A program made the position numbers and the translations under genes. From Takifugu bimaculatus (taxonomy: Eukaryota > Chordata > Actinopteri > Tetraodontiformes > Tetraodontidae): a DNA stretch of 64,000 nucleotides. Below the pieces are notes generated by a model. It did no database searches, was not told where the DNA came from, and worked only from the letters and a program-made list of their open reading frames with translations. Below, piece after piece: positions 1 to 10,838 of the stretch (position 1 is its first letter; every line of letters starts with the position of its first letter). The stretch lies in contig CP034981.1 in NCBI GenBank assembly GCA_004026145.2, positions 400,471 to 464,470 on the forward strand, read 5' to 3'.

Positions 1-396
1 CGACTTCTAACCTCAAAGCTTTCTTTGCAACCGTCTGACTTCCTGTCAATACTGAAGCTGCACAAACAAGCAGACCGACATTTTCCATCAGCAGTGAAGC
101 TGCTCAGAAGGTCACACAAGGTCACAGTTTTCCCCTTTTAAATCTAAAGTTGAAACAATCTGAGGTTATCAACCAAACCTTCACATTTTTGTTGGAGAAA
201 CATCTTTACAGTTTTCCAAACTGTCTTCGACTCGATAAGGATTCTGGAGCCTTGTGTTGGACCAGGAACCAGGATCCTGAGGTTCTGGGACGCTGAGCAG
301 GTGCCTGCTGGTCCACCTGTCGTCACCCACATCCGAGCTACGTTCAGACCTCTGATCTATTTTACACACCTGACGATCTTCTCCTGACCTCCATTT
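1..396. other. Non-coding flank, no gene recognised
   Basis: No convincing coding region, RNA gene or V segment is visible. The short open frames here look like chance and match no family I know. The stretch lies beyond the 3' end of TRAC, and a microsatellite follows it. Confidence 0.5.

Positions 397-465
<69 letters not shown>
397..465. repeat. (TC)n-(AC)n microsatellite
   Basis: A run of TC dinucleotides passes directly into about 26 AC dinucleotides. It is a plain compound microsatellite, and frames translated across it are low-complexity artefacts. Confidence 0.95.
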
Positions 466-466
<1 letters not shown>

Positions 467-489
467 CCTGTCCCAGCAGGCATTGAGGC

Positions 490-560
490 AGAAACCACAC
501 CAACCTTCGCTTGTGACGTCATCATCGAGTGACCACTTCCTGTGGAAACGGCGAGACAGA
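490..560 (-). promoter_or_regulatory. Candidate TCR-alpha-type enhancer core (CRE + Ets + Runx)
   Basis: Seen: a perfect palindromic CRE (TGACGTCA, 514-521), a Runx consensus (AACCACA, 493-499, TGTGGTT on the minus strand), and a composite at 530-547 reading CACAGGAAGTGGTCA on the minus strand, which combines an Ets core (AGGAAGTG) with a Runx-like GTGGTC. Known: the mammalian TCR-alpha enhancer lies a few kilobases 3' of the constant gene and is built from ATF/CREB, TCF/LEF, Runx and Ets sites. This cluster is about 4.5 kb beyond the TRAC stop codon. No clear TCF/LEF site was found between the CRE and the Ets/Runx composite. Enhancer function is inference. Confidence 0.4.
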
Positions 561-704
561 AGATTTTTCCAGTAGCAGCAGCCAATCAGGTGAGAGCAAC
601 AAACGCCTCCAGAGACCCACGATTCAGAACAAGATAAAGCCAGATTTCACAGCACTTGCAATCAAATTCATTGTTAGGGTTCAATGCCAGCTTAGTTCTG
701 GACG

Positions 705-747
705 CTTCTGACCCACTTCTGACCCACTTCTGACCCACTTCTGACCC
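705..747. repeat. 11-bp tandem repeat (CTTCTGACCCA)
   Basis: Nearly four perfect copies of an 11-bp unit in direct tandem. No coding role is apparent. Confidence 0.9.
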
Positions 748-838
748 TTCAGGTGCATGAGTGAAAGTGGTTACATCCGCACGGTCATGTGACCTTTTAG
801 AAGAAATGGAGTTGTGAAATCTGGTCGTTCTACAGTTT

Positions 839-2574
839 TCTCAGGGTCCCCCGTCCCCGTACACCAGCGTTCAGGGTCCCCGTACACCAGCGTTCAGGGT
901 CCCCGTACACCAGCGTTCAGGGTCCCCGTACACCAGCGTTCAGGGTCCCCGTACACCAGGGGTCAGGGTCCCCGTACACCAGTGTTCAGGGTCCCCGTAC
1001 ACCAGCGTTCAGCGTCCCCGCACACCAGCGTTCAGCGTCCCCGCACACCAGCGTTCAGGGTCCCCGCACACCAGCGTTCAGGGTCCCCGTACACCAGCGT
1101 TCAGCGTCCCCGTACACCAGCGTTCAGGGTCCCCGTACACCAGCGTTCAGCGTCCCCGTACACCAGCGTTCAGCGTCCCCGTACACCAGGGGTCAGGGTC
1201 CCCGTACACCAGCGTTCAGCATCCCCGTACACCAGCGTTCAGGGTCCCCGTACACCAGCGTTCAGCGTCCCCGTACACCAGCGTTCACCATCCCCGTACA
1301 CCAGGGGTCAGGGTCCCCGTACACCAGCGTTCAGGGTCCCCGTACACCAGGGGTCAGGGTCCCCGTACACCAGCGTTCAGCGTCCCCGTACACCAGCGTT
1401 CAGGGTCCCCGTACACCAGCGTTCAGCGTCCCCGTACACCAGCGTTCAGCGTCCCCGTACACCAGGGGTCAGGGTCCCCGTACACCAGCGTTCAGCGTCC
1501 CCGTACACCAGCGTTCAGGGTCCCCGTACACCAGCGTTCAGGGTCCCCGTACACCAGCGTTCAGCGTCCCCGTACACCAGGGGTCAGGGTCCCCGTACAC
1601 CAGTGTTCAGGGTCCCCGTACACCAGGGGTCAGGGTCCCCGTACACCAGGGGTCAGCGTCCCCGTACACCAGTGTTCAGGGTCCCCGTACACCAGCGTTC
1701 AGGGTCCCCGTACACCAGCGTTCAGGGTCCCCGTACACCAGGGGTCAGCGTCCCCGTACACCAGGAGTCAGGGTCCCCGTACACCAGGGGTCAGCGTCCC
1801 CGTACACCAGGGGTCAGGGTCCCCGTACACCAGGGGTCAGCGTCCCCGTACACCAGGGGTCAGGGTCCCCGTACACCAGGGGTCAGGGTCCCCGTACACC
1901 AGTGTTCAGGGTCCCCGTACACCAGCGTTCAGGGTCCCCGTACACCAGCGTTCAGGGTCCCCGTACACCAGGGGTCAGGGTCCCCGTACACCAGGGGTCA
2001 GCGTCCCCGTACACCAGCGTTCAGGGTCCCCGTACACCAGGGGTCAGCGTCCCTGTACACCAGCGTTCAGGGTCCCCGTACACCAGGGGTCAGGGTCCCC
2101 GTACACCAGCGTTCAGGGTCCCCGTACACCAGCGTTCAGGGTCCCCGTACACCAGCGTTCAGGGTCCCCGTACACCAGGGTTCAGGGTCCCCGTACACCA
2201 GTGTTCAGGGTCCCCGTACACCAGGGGTCAGGGTCCCCGTACACCAGGGGTCAGGGTCCCCGTACACCAGGGGTCAGCGTCCCCGTACACCAGGGGTCAG
2301 CGTCCCCGTACACCAGCGTTCAGGGTCCCCGTACACCACAGGTCAGCGTCCCCGTACACCAGGGGTCAGGGTCCCCGTACACCAGGGGTCAGCGTCCCCG
2401 TACACCAGCGTTCAGGGTCCCCGTACACCAGGGGTCAGCGTCCCCGTACACCAGGGGTCAGCGTCCCCGTACACCAGGGGTCAGCGTCCCCGTACACCAG
2501 GGGTCAGGGTCCCCGTACACCAGGGGTCAGGGTCCCCGTACACCAGGGGTCAGGGTCCCCGTACACCAGTGTTT
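839..2574. repeat. 23-bp minisatellite, about 75 copies
   Basis: The unit is about CAGGGTCCCCGTACACCAGCG plus TT. Copies differ mainly at two places: GCGTT, GGGGT or GTGTT after ACCA, and GGGT or GCGT before CCCC. GCGTT variants dominate the first half and GGGGT the second, which fits local slippage and spread. Because 23 is not a multiple of three and no unit frame contains a stop, all three plus-strand frames stay open and give a 615-codon proline/serine-rich frame. That frame cycles through all three translations of the unit and is not a gene. Confidence 0.95.
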
Positions 2575-4676
2575 GGTGCACACACACTTCCTCTGCTGAC
2601 CTGTGGGAGCAACAACACACATCTGCTGCCGCCAACAATCCGAAGGGAAAACCTTGGCTAAAGTCGCCTCTGCTACGTAGCAATCTTCAAGACGTTACTG
2701 ACATGGACAGGGTGACGGACAGGAAACACTGAGCACTGAGGGAAACGCTGGCCGTCCATGGTGGCTAACACTAGCGATTAGCTGTTCTAGTGTCACCAAG
2801 GCATAAATTGTCATACTCTATTTTGGGGCTCCCTTTTATTTCGTTCTTTATTTGATTCTTATATTAAGTTGGAAACTTGAATCGCTCGTCCAGGGTTCAA
2901 ATAAAGTTTAGTAGAACTTAAAACAAGCCAGATAGAAGGATCGGCTGTTTTTCCATTTAGCTTTTTTTTTCTCTTTCATATCATATCGTGATTTGGTCCC
3001 ACCAACTACAAACTGCCCATATAAACGAAACATTTAGCTGCATTGATGTGATCAATCAGCCAGATCGTTTGCTGCACAGACAGATGATTTGTCTCATTAA
3101 CAAAGGTTCCTTAGGAAGAATGGGGGAGGGTTCCTTGGTGACATCTACTGGGTAAAGATGTATCATAAGCCGTTTTGGCCATTTATCACAAGGCACCCTC
3201 AGCTGAGGCAGGCCCATGACAGCTTGATCAAGACTGGGTGTCTGTTTTGTGATTAGCGGACAACTAGCTTCCTTCCGTTCCAGCCACAGGCCACAACTGC
3301 TCCTTTCATCTGTCTCAGTCAGGTGTTTTATTGTTCTCCTGTTTGTTTTTCCCCTTAAATCCAATTTCCCAAAGTAGCTTTGATGTTGAGCTTGCTCCTC
3401 TGTGGTGGTGGACATGGCTGGCGGGCGGAGGGTACATTTAACCTGTCACAGCTGCCAGTGGAGTCCATTTTATCCCTGTGTTAAGACCAGGAACAACTCT
3501 TCACACCATGGGGGCTGTGAATCTGTGAGGGTCACGACCAGCCTCAGTGGCACTTTTGAATTCTTCCACCAAGCTTGAGAGTGGCAGCGAAAGCGCTCCA
3601 TCATCAATGCTGCTCAAGCATTTTTGGTAGCCGAGCCATTTCCTCACACGAGGTCACTGACCTTTCCAGGCATGAGACAGCGAAACCTCGTACATGGTTA
3701 TTGGCCGCATTATTCGAGGCAACAACCCCAGCTGGAAACACCACAGCTTCGTAGTGATCCGCTTTAGAACTGCTGGAATCTGCTTCATTAAATGCTTCAT
3801 TTGGCAGGTTTAAACTCTAGTCACACCCCTTTGGTTTAGGGTCCTGTCTTAGGTATGGAACCTCTCTGCTATGCCATCTACATCAGCTTCCACAGGTATC
3901 TGAGGACTTCAGGAGTGTTTTTAAAGTACGTGTACTGGTGACCATTAAGCCCAGGGGCTGATGCTGACCTTGCCTGCTCTACTGGTCAATGCGAGGCCCT
4001 TGCTGAGCTCAACAGGGCACTTTTCCCTGCCTTGCTGGCTCTTGAAACCCTTTTCTATTGTTATATTTTCTATTTTTGACCAGCCACAGAAGAAACATTT
4101 GTATTCCATTATCACTCAACTGCAATACACATAAACAAAAACAGAGGCCAGCTAGCAGTTAGCAACAACCACAGCATTAATGCAGTAACCTGCCACCTGT
4201 TTTACTTCCTTCATGGTGTCACATCTTTTAATTAGTGGGTTTCTTTACTTCCTCTTTGGTCAGCTCTGCATATCCTTTTGTCTCTTTTCTGATGACAGCT
4301 GCTTCTGTGTGACACATGCTGGTTGGGCTATGTTTGGCTAGGCTAGCTTGGCAAGGCAGCGTTCAGCATTATGACATGAATTTTGGTCAAAGTCAACAGA
4401 CAAGTATCTGAAGATCCACATTAAGACTGGATCTGATGTCTCCTCCTCTGGTCACATGATGCATTTTCAAGAAGTCTTTCTCCATTTTAAACCCAGTTTT
4501 ACACGATTAATAACTTTTAAACTTCACATAATGTTTCCTAAACATCCTAACCTGATGTCATAGTTTTTGTTTTAATTTTATTACAAAAAGATCAGATGCT
4601 GCTGGTCCTTGTCCAGGTCCTGGTCTAGATTCAAAAGAACAACAAGAAAGATGGGAGAGAGATAATAATTTGATGT
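2575..4676. other. Intergenic DNA 3' of TRAC, nothing recognised
   Basis: Mixed-composition single-copy DNA. I see no exon with good splice sites, no V segment, no RNA gene and no clear transposon termini. A 119-codon minus-strand frame (3056-3415) begins with Met but matches no family I recognise and has no supporting context. Distal TRAC control elements could lie here, but no specific site stands out. Confidence 0.5.
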
Positions 4677-4712
4677 CATTATGTTGAGAAGTCAAGACTT
4701 CTCAACATAATG
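4677..4712. other. Perfect 17-bp inverted repeat (hairpin)
   Basis: The arms CATTATGTTGAGAAGTC (4677-4693) and GACTTCTCAACATAATG (4696-4712) are exact reverse complements separated by AA. The hairpin lies about 100 bp downstream of the TRAC poly(A) signal in gene orientation. It could be a remnant of a small inverted-repeat element or a structure at the transcript end; nothing shows which. Confidence 0.85.
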
Positions 4713-4809
4713 TGGAAAAATGCATCATTTCATAAGTTCCTTCAGGTCAGAATTCTGATAATGGTGATGTTAAAAGAACGAGCGTGGAGATATGAGATGT
4801 GTAACTGGT

Positions 4810-4815
4810 TTTATT
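4810..4815 (-). terminator. TRAC: Poly(A) signal of TRAC
   Basis: A canonical AATAAA on the minus strand (TTTATT on plus), 215 bp beyond the TRAC stop codon. This is a reasonable 3' UTR length for a T-cell receptor constant gene. No earlier canonical signal was seen. Confidence 0.6.
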
Positions 4816-5029
4816 TCATCACATTTTTACTGAATAAAGCTCAAATTTTACAATCACAACTGAAATATTTACATCAGCAGTAAGAGAAGGAATTATACAC
4901 ATCACGTGTGACCGTCAGACCCAGCTCTGAGGTTCGGCTGATGTTCTACAAGATAAAGGAGACCATTTTCAGCTGATAAGACACCGAGAACATTGATGAC
5001 ACGTTGGGTTCGGGTTATCTGCTGATCTT

Positions 5030-5550
5030 CTACTCACACTGACTGATACGCAGACGAAGAGTCATCAGGATATTGAAGATCATTGTCTTCAGGAGGAGCA
5101 CACGAAGTCCTGTGACCATCAGAGACACCAAGTTCACCAGCGGGTCTGTGGACAACAACATTGAAAAGATTGACTGTCCTGAAGACGGGGATCCGCACAC
5201 TTAGAGCAGTCAGAGTTCTACGAACCGGGCTGCAGAGCATCGTCGCAGCGAACAGCTCCTTCATTCTTATCTGAAACACACGGCGACTATTGTTATCGAC
5301 AGAATTCAAAAGATTGACTTTGCAGCTACAAATTATTTGTGCGCACCTTCAGGACAGCTGGTTTCCCCATCCGCGTCCTGGTCCATGAAGGCCACCTGGT
5401 TAAAGAGCGAGTCCTGAGAGATCAGGACTGCTTCAGATTGGTTGAACAATGTGTTGTTCTGAAGTTGGTGGAATCTGCTGAAACCTGTGGCCAGACATGC
5501 GCTGGTGTTTCCATGTTTCAGCTTGTAAAAGGACGGTTGGTACTGGTCCC
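5030..5550 (-). CDS. TRAC: T-cell receptor alpha constant gene (three coding exons)
   Basis: The constant part of the TCR alpha chain, which pairs with beta and docks CD3 through charged membrane residues. Exon 1 (5347-5550) follows a TTTCCAG acceptor and encodes the short Ig domain: DQYQPSFYKLKHGNTSACLA near the start, SRF, then a second Cys in GETSC; potential N-glycosylation sites are NTS, NNT and NQS. Exon 2 (5226-5270) is the connecting peptide with Cys in VRCDD, the likely interchain bond. Exon 3 (5030-5145) is the membrane exon, with VTGLRVLLLKTMIFNILMTL carrying the diagnostic Arg and Lys. All junctions are phase 1 and GT-AG (exon 2 donor is GTTCGT); introns are 76 and 80 bp. The chain ends RLRISQCE and stop. 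A domain shorter than in mammals is usual for fish. No frame disruption is seen. Confidence 0.93.
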
Positions 5551-6145
5551 CTGGAAACCACAAAAACACAACAGAACATATGAAAACCATCAGCTGGACG
5601 ACAGAACCCAGAACCAGTACTAGGAACAATCAGTTCAAAGAACCAAGCAATATTGTACATTAAATTAATTATGTTTTATATTAAAAAGTCGCTATTTGCA
5701 GTAAATAAGTCACATTTTAAAACCATTATTGCTTTATATAACTCAAATTTTGCATGAATTAAGTATTTTGCATAAATGCAACTGTTTTACATTAAAAAGT
5801 CATATTTTGCATTATTTAAGTCATGTTTGAAATTGTTTTCCATTATTAGGTATGTTACATGAGTAAAGTCATATTTTTCATGACTGAATTAATGTTTTAT
5901 ATTTATAATGAAACTTTGCTATACAAAATTAATGTTTTACATAAACTGTCCCATTTTATAGATTTATTTATTTTTTACATGACTAGTTTTTTTTTACATT
6001 AACAATGTAATGTTCGGAAAATATAAATTTAAATATAGTCATTTTTTTACATCAACCAAGCCATGTTTTGCATCAAGTGCCGTGTTTTATATTATTAAAT
6101 TTATGTTTTGCAATAATAAATCCAAATGTTCAGAGAAATGCTCAC
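5551..6145. repeat. J-C intron filled with degenerate ~21-bp AT-rich repeats
   Basis: Most of the space between TRAC and the nearest J (from about 5650) consists of imperfect copies of a motif like ATTAATAAAGTCATGTTTTAC. No gene is seen. Plus-strand frames across it are rich in Phe, Tyr, Ile and Lys because they translate the repeat. Confidence 0.7.
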
Positions 6146-6182
6146 ACCTGTCTAAACATGAATCATCCGGTTCCGACATTCA
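6146..6182 (-). pseudogene. TRAJ: Decayed TRAJ relic, family B
   Basis: Flanks and 5' part match family B: CACACTT heptamer remnant, then the NVGTG-like start, with CTCAC (a donor remnant) on the plus strand at 6141-6145. The middle coding for F-G-x-G-T is missing and the remaining frame has a TGA. It is the J-like element closest to TRAC and cannot give a functional join. Confidence 0.6.
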
Positions 6183-6403
6183 CACACTTGAAGTATTTTA
6201 CCCTTTCTATGTTTTAAATTCCAAATACTTTACTTTTACATCAAAATGGAAGTTGATCTCTAAAGTTTTTCAAATGTAAAAACTTACATTTTATTAACCC
6301 TTTGGAGTCCAAACATAATTAACTAAGAAATCTTCTTGTTTTTGTTTTTTTCCCTTGATCAATTGTGAATGTTTGAATTGATTAAAAAGTCTGTTTTACT
6401 GAC

Positions 6404-6466
6404 CATCACTGATAACCAGTTTGGTTCCTGATCCAAATTGGAGCTTCTGGATTCCAGATTGAGTCA
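6404..6466 (-). CDS. TRAJ: TRAJ segment, family A, most TRAC-proximal intact J
   Basis: J segments supply the end of CDR3 and framework 4 of the alpha chain after V-J recombination. This one reads TQSGIQKLQFGSGTKLVISD, with the F-G-x-G-T core. Seen on the plus strand after the coding end: heptamer CACAGTT, exactly 12 bp, nonamer AGAAAAACT. The splice donor is GTCAGT after one extra base (phase 1), which joins TRAC exon 1 in frame. Family A is the most frequent family together with G (23 copies each) and varies at S/P in the core and in the residues before QKLQ. Confidence 0.88.
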
Positions 6467-6969
6467 CACAGTTTGAGAAGAGAGTAGAAAAACTCCCCAC
6501 ATTTATGGTTGAAAACAAAAACTGATCTGAAATTATTGATTGGTAACAGCATCTTCACATTAATGAAACAATGTTTGAACTATTAAAGGTTTTTCTATCA
6601 AACATTCCTTCAGTTGAACAGTTTTTTCTGTTTTTCAGTGAATAAGACCTATTTTGCACAAATTAAGTCACTCTTTACACTAATAAAGTTCTATTTTACA
6701 TCAATAAAGTCATATTTTACATTTACAGTCATATTTTAAATTGATAGTAATATTTTGTGAATTTAAGTTATGTCTTACATTAGTTCATTTTACTTTGTCA
6801 AAGGTGTCTTTTCCACAATTGATGTCAGTTTTTGTATTAACAGTACGCTTTAAAATGACTAAAGTTGTGTTTTACATTTATAAATTCATGTTTTACATCA
6901 TTTACATTGTTTGCATTATTAAAGTCATCTTGTGTATTCTTAACTCCAAATGTTCAGAAAAACACTCAC

Positions 6970-7029
6970 AGTCATGTATTTTCAATCGTGTTCCTTGTCC
7001 AAACGTTAATTGTCCGATTCCAACATTCA
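6970..7029 (-). CDS. TRAJ: TRAJ segment, family B
   Basis: Reads NVGIGQLTFGQGTRLKIHD, with a textbook F-G-Q-G-T core. The donor is GTGAGT in phase 1. The RSS is CACACTG, 12 bp, then a poor nonamer ACGTGAACT (about 5 of 9 consensus bases), so family B may recombine less efficiently than the others. Confidence 0.85.
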
Positions 7030-7289
7030 CACACTGACACACGTCAGAACGTGAACTCATGAACCTTCTTACTTTTTCATATGTAAAGAAATATTTTTGC
7101 TTCTTTTTTTCAGTTTCTTGAATCAAAAATCAAGTATTTTACTTTCACAATAAACTGGATATTCATCAATAGTTTTTCATATGGTGATAAAACCTTGACC
7201 GTCCAAACATTAACTCATAAATCTTTTTGTTTTTTTCTCTGATCAATGGTTAATATTTGAATTGATTTTAAAAAGTCTGTTTTACTGAC

Positions 7290-7352
7290 CATCACTGATA
7301 ACCAGTTTGGTTCCTGATCCAAATTGGAGCTTCTGCAACCCAGATCGAGTCA
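7290..7352 (-). CDS. TRAJ: TRAJ segment, family A
   Basis: Reads TRSGLQKLQFGSGTKLVISD, the most divergent family A copy at the 5' side (TRSGL instead of TQSGT). RSS and donor are as at 6404. Confidence 0.86.
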
Positions 7353-8286
7353 CACAGTTTGAGAAGAGAGTAGAAAAACTCCCCACATTTATGGTTGAAA
7401 ACAAAAACTGATCTGAAATTATTGATTGACAACAGCATCTTCACATTAATGAAATAATGTTTGAACTATTAAAGGTTTTTCTATCAAACATTCCTTCAGA
7501 TGAAAAATTTTTTCTGTTTGTTTTTCAGTGAAGAAGTCCTATTTTGCATAAATTAAGTTACGCTTTCCACTAATAATCAGTTTTTATATTTGTTAAATCA
7601 TATTTTCCATCAAAAAAGTAATATTTCACATTCACAGTCATATTTTACATTACTAAAGTCATGTTTTACATTAATTGCATTGTTCTACTTTGCATTGTTC
7701 TACTTATCCATAGTTCAATGTCTAACATAAAAGTTAAAGTTCTCTTTTACATTTATAAAGTCAAGTTTTACCATTTGTTAATTCACATTTTCCATCAATA
7801 AAGTCATATTCCATGTTCACAGTCATATTTTACATTTCTAATGTCCGGTTTTACATTAATTGCATTGTTTTACTTTGTTAAAATTGCCTTTTCCATAGTT
7901 AATGTGATATTTTGCATAAACAAAGTCAGGTCTAACATTATTAAAGTTCTGTTTTACATTATTAAAGTCATCTTTTTCATGAATAAAGTCATGTTTTAAA
8001 TTACATTGCTTATGTTTACTTTCACCTTAATAGAGTTACTGTCCATGAACAAATTCATGTCATGTTTTACATTAGTTATTTTGTTCTACATTGTTAAAGG
8101 TGTCTTTTCCATAATAAATGTCAGTTTTTGCATCCACATTAAGCTTTAAAATTACTAAAGTTGTGTTTTACATTTATAAATTCATGTTTTACATTTATAA
8201 ATTCATGTTTTACATCATTTACATTGTTTGCATTATTAAAGTCATCTTGTGTATTCTTAACTCCAAATGTTCAGAAAAACACTCAC

Positions 8287-8346
8287 GGTCATGTATTTTC
8301 AGTCGCGTTCCTTGTCCAAACGTTAATTGTCTGGTTCCAACATTCA
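8287..8346 (-). CDS. TRAJ: TRAJ segment, family B
   Basis: Reads NVGTRQLTFGQGTRLKIHD. RSS and GTGAGT donor are as at 6970. First 1,083-bp unit. Confidence 0.85.
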
Positions 8347-8609
8347 CACACTGACACACGTCAGAACGTGAACGCATGAACCTTCTGACTTTTTCATATG
8401 TAAAGAAATATTTTTGCTTCTTTTTTTCAGTTTCTTGAATCAAAAACCAAGTATTTTACTATGACATTAAAGTGGATATTCATCAATAGTTTTTCATATG
8501 GTGATAAAACCTTGAACGCCCAAACATTAATAACTCATATATATTTTTGTTTTTTCTCTGATCTTAATGTGAATATTTGAATTGATTAAAAAAAGTCTGT
8601 TTTACTGAC

Positions 8610-8672
8610 CATCACTGATAACCAGTTTGGTTCCTGATCCAAATTGGAGCTTCTGGAACCCAGATTGAGTCA
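8610..8672 (-). CDS. TRAJ: TRAJ segment, family A
   Basis: Reads TQSGFQKLQFGSGTKLVISD. The Phe before QKLQ is shared with the copies at 9693 and 10776. First 1,083-bp unit. Confidence 0.86.
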
Positions 8673-9369
8673 CACAGTTTGAGAAGAGAGTAGAAAAACT
8701 CCCCACATTTATAATGAAACAATGTTTGAACTATTCAAGGTTTTTCTATCAAACATTCCTTCAGATGAACAGTTTTTTTCTGTTTTTGTTTTTCAGTGAA
8801 GAAGTCCTTTTTTGCATAAATTAAGTCACACTTTCCACTAATAATCAGTTTTTATATTTGTTAATTCATATTTTCCATCAATAAAGTCATATTTCATGTT
8901 CACAGTCATATTTTACATTTCTAATGTCCGGTTTTACATTAATTGCATTGTTTTACTTTGTTAAAATTGCCTTTTCCATAGTTAATGTGATATTTTGCAT
9001 AAACAAAGTCAGGTCTAACATTATTAAAGTTCTGTTTTACATTATTAAAGTCATCTTTTTCATGAATAAAGTCATGTTTTAAATTACATTGCTTATGTTT
9101 ACTTTCACCTTAATAGAGTTACTGTCCATGAACAAATTCATGTCATGTTTTACATTAGTTATTTTGTTCTACATTGTTAAAGGTGTCTTTTCCATAATAA
9201 ATGTCAGTTTTTGCATCCACATTAAGCTTTAAAATTACTAAAGTTGTGTTTTACATTTATAAATTCATGTTTTACATTTATAAATTCATGTTTTACATCA
9301 TTTACATTGTTTGCATTATTAAAGTCATCTTGTGTATTCTTAACTCCAAATGTTCAGAAAAACACTCAC

Positions 9370-9429
9370 GGTCATGTATTTTCAGTCGCGTTCCTTGTCC
9401 AAACGTTAATTGTCTGGTTCCAACATTCA
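9370..9429 (-). CDS. TRAJ: TRAJ segment, family B
   Basis: Identical in peptide to the copy at 8287 (NVGTRQLTF core side). Second 1,083-bp unit. Confidence 0.85.
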
Positions 9430-9692
9430 CACACTGACACACGTCAGAACGTGAACGCATGAACCTTCTGACTTTTTCATATGTAAAGAAATATTTTTGC
9501 TTCTTTTTTTCAGTTTCTTGAATCAAAAACCAAGTATTTTACTATGACATTAAAGTGGATATTCATCAATAGTTTTTCATATGGTGATAAAACCTTGAAC
9601 GCCCAAACATTAATAACTCATATATATTTTTGTTTTTTCTCTGATCTTAATGTGAATATTTGAATTGATTAAAAAAAGTCTGTTTTACTGAC

Positions 9693-9755
9693 CATCACTG
9701 ATAACCAGTTTGGTTCCTGATCCAAATTGGAGCTTCTGGAACCCAGATTGAGTCA
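9693..9755 (-). CDS. TRAJ: TRAJ segment, family A
   Basis: Same peptide as at 8610 (TQSGFQKLQ, FGSGT). The RSS spacer has one substitution (GAGTGG for GAGTAG on the plus strand). Second 1,083-bp unit. Confidence 0.86.
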
Positions 9756-10452
9756 CACAGTTTGAGAAGAGAGTGGAAAAACTCCCCACATTTATAATGA
9801 AACAATGTTTGAACTATTCAAGGTTTTTCTATCAAACATTCATTCAGATGAACAGTTTTTTTCTGTTTTTGTTTTTCAGTGAAGAAGTCCTTTTTTGCAT
9901 AAATTAAGTCACACTTTCCACTAATAATCAGTTTTTATATTTGTTAATTCATATTTTCCATCAATAAAGTCATATTTCATGTTCACAGTCATATTTTACA
10001 TTTCTAATGTCCGGTTTTACATTAATTGCATTGTTTTACTTTGTTAAAATTGCCTTTTCCATAGTTAATGTGATATTTTGCATAAACAAAGTCAGGTCTA
10101 ACATTATTAAAGTTCTGTTTTACATTATTAAAGTCATCTTTTTCATGAATAAAGTCATGTTTTAAATTACATTGCTTATGTTTACTTTCACCTTAATAGA
10201 GTTACTGTCCATGAACAAATTCATGTCATGTTTTACATTAGTTATTTTGTTCTACATTGTTAAAGGTGTCTTTTCCATAATAAATGTCAGTTTTTGCATC
10301 CACATTAAGCTTTAAAATTACTAAAGTTGTGTTTTACATTTATAAATTCATGTTTTACATTTATAAATTCATGTTTTACATCATTTACATTGTTTGCATT
10401 ATTAAAGTCATCTTGTGTATTCTTAACTCCAAATGTTCAGAAAAACACTCAC

Positions 10453-10512
10453 GGTCATGTATTTTCAGTCACGTTCCTTGTCCAAACGTTAATTGTCTGG
10501 TTCCAACATTCA
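10453..10512 (-). pseudogene. TRAJ: TRAJ family B with in-frame stop after FGQGT
   Basis: Same as the copies at 8287 and 9370 except one base: the Arg codon CGA after F-G-Q-G-T is TGA. The stop lies in framework 4, downstream of any junctional trimming, so a join to this J cannot encode a full chain. The change is a C-to-T transition at a CpG, typical of methylcytosine decay. RSS and donor are intact. Third 1,083-bp unit. Confidence 0.8.
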
Positions 10513-10775
10513 CACACTGACACACGTCAGAACGTGAACGCATGAACCTTCTGACTTTTTCATATGTAAAGAAATATTTTTGCTTCTTTTTTTCAGTTTC
10601 TTGAATCAAAAACCAAGTATTTTACTATGACATTAAAGTGGATATTCATCAATAGTTTTTCATATGGTGATAAAACCTTGAACGCCCAAACATTAATAAC
10701 TCATATATATTTTTGTTTTTTCTCTGATCTTAATGTGAATATTTGAATTGATTAAAAAAAGTCTGTTTTACTGAC

Positions 10776-10838
10776 CATCACTGATAACCAGTTTGGTTCC
10801 TGATCCAAATTGGAGCTTCTGGAACCCAGATTGAGTCA
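10776..10838 (-). CDS. TRAJ: TRAJ segment, family A
   Basis: Reads TQSGFQKLQFGSGTKLVISD with standard family A RSS and donor. Third 1,083-bp unit. Confidence 0.86.

Noticed and set aside
814..2661. 615-codon plus-strand frame rich in Pro, Ser, Arg and Gln
   Set aside because: It is the three-frame translation of a 23-bp minisatellite; all three frames are open for the same reason and there is no other gene evidence.
3056..3415. 119-codon minus-strand frame beyond TRAC
   Set aside because: No recognisable domain, no splice or promoter context, and length compatible with chance.
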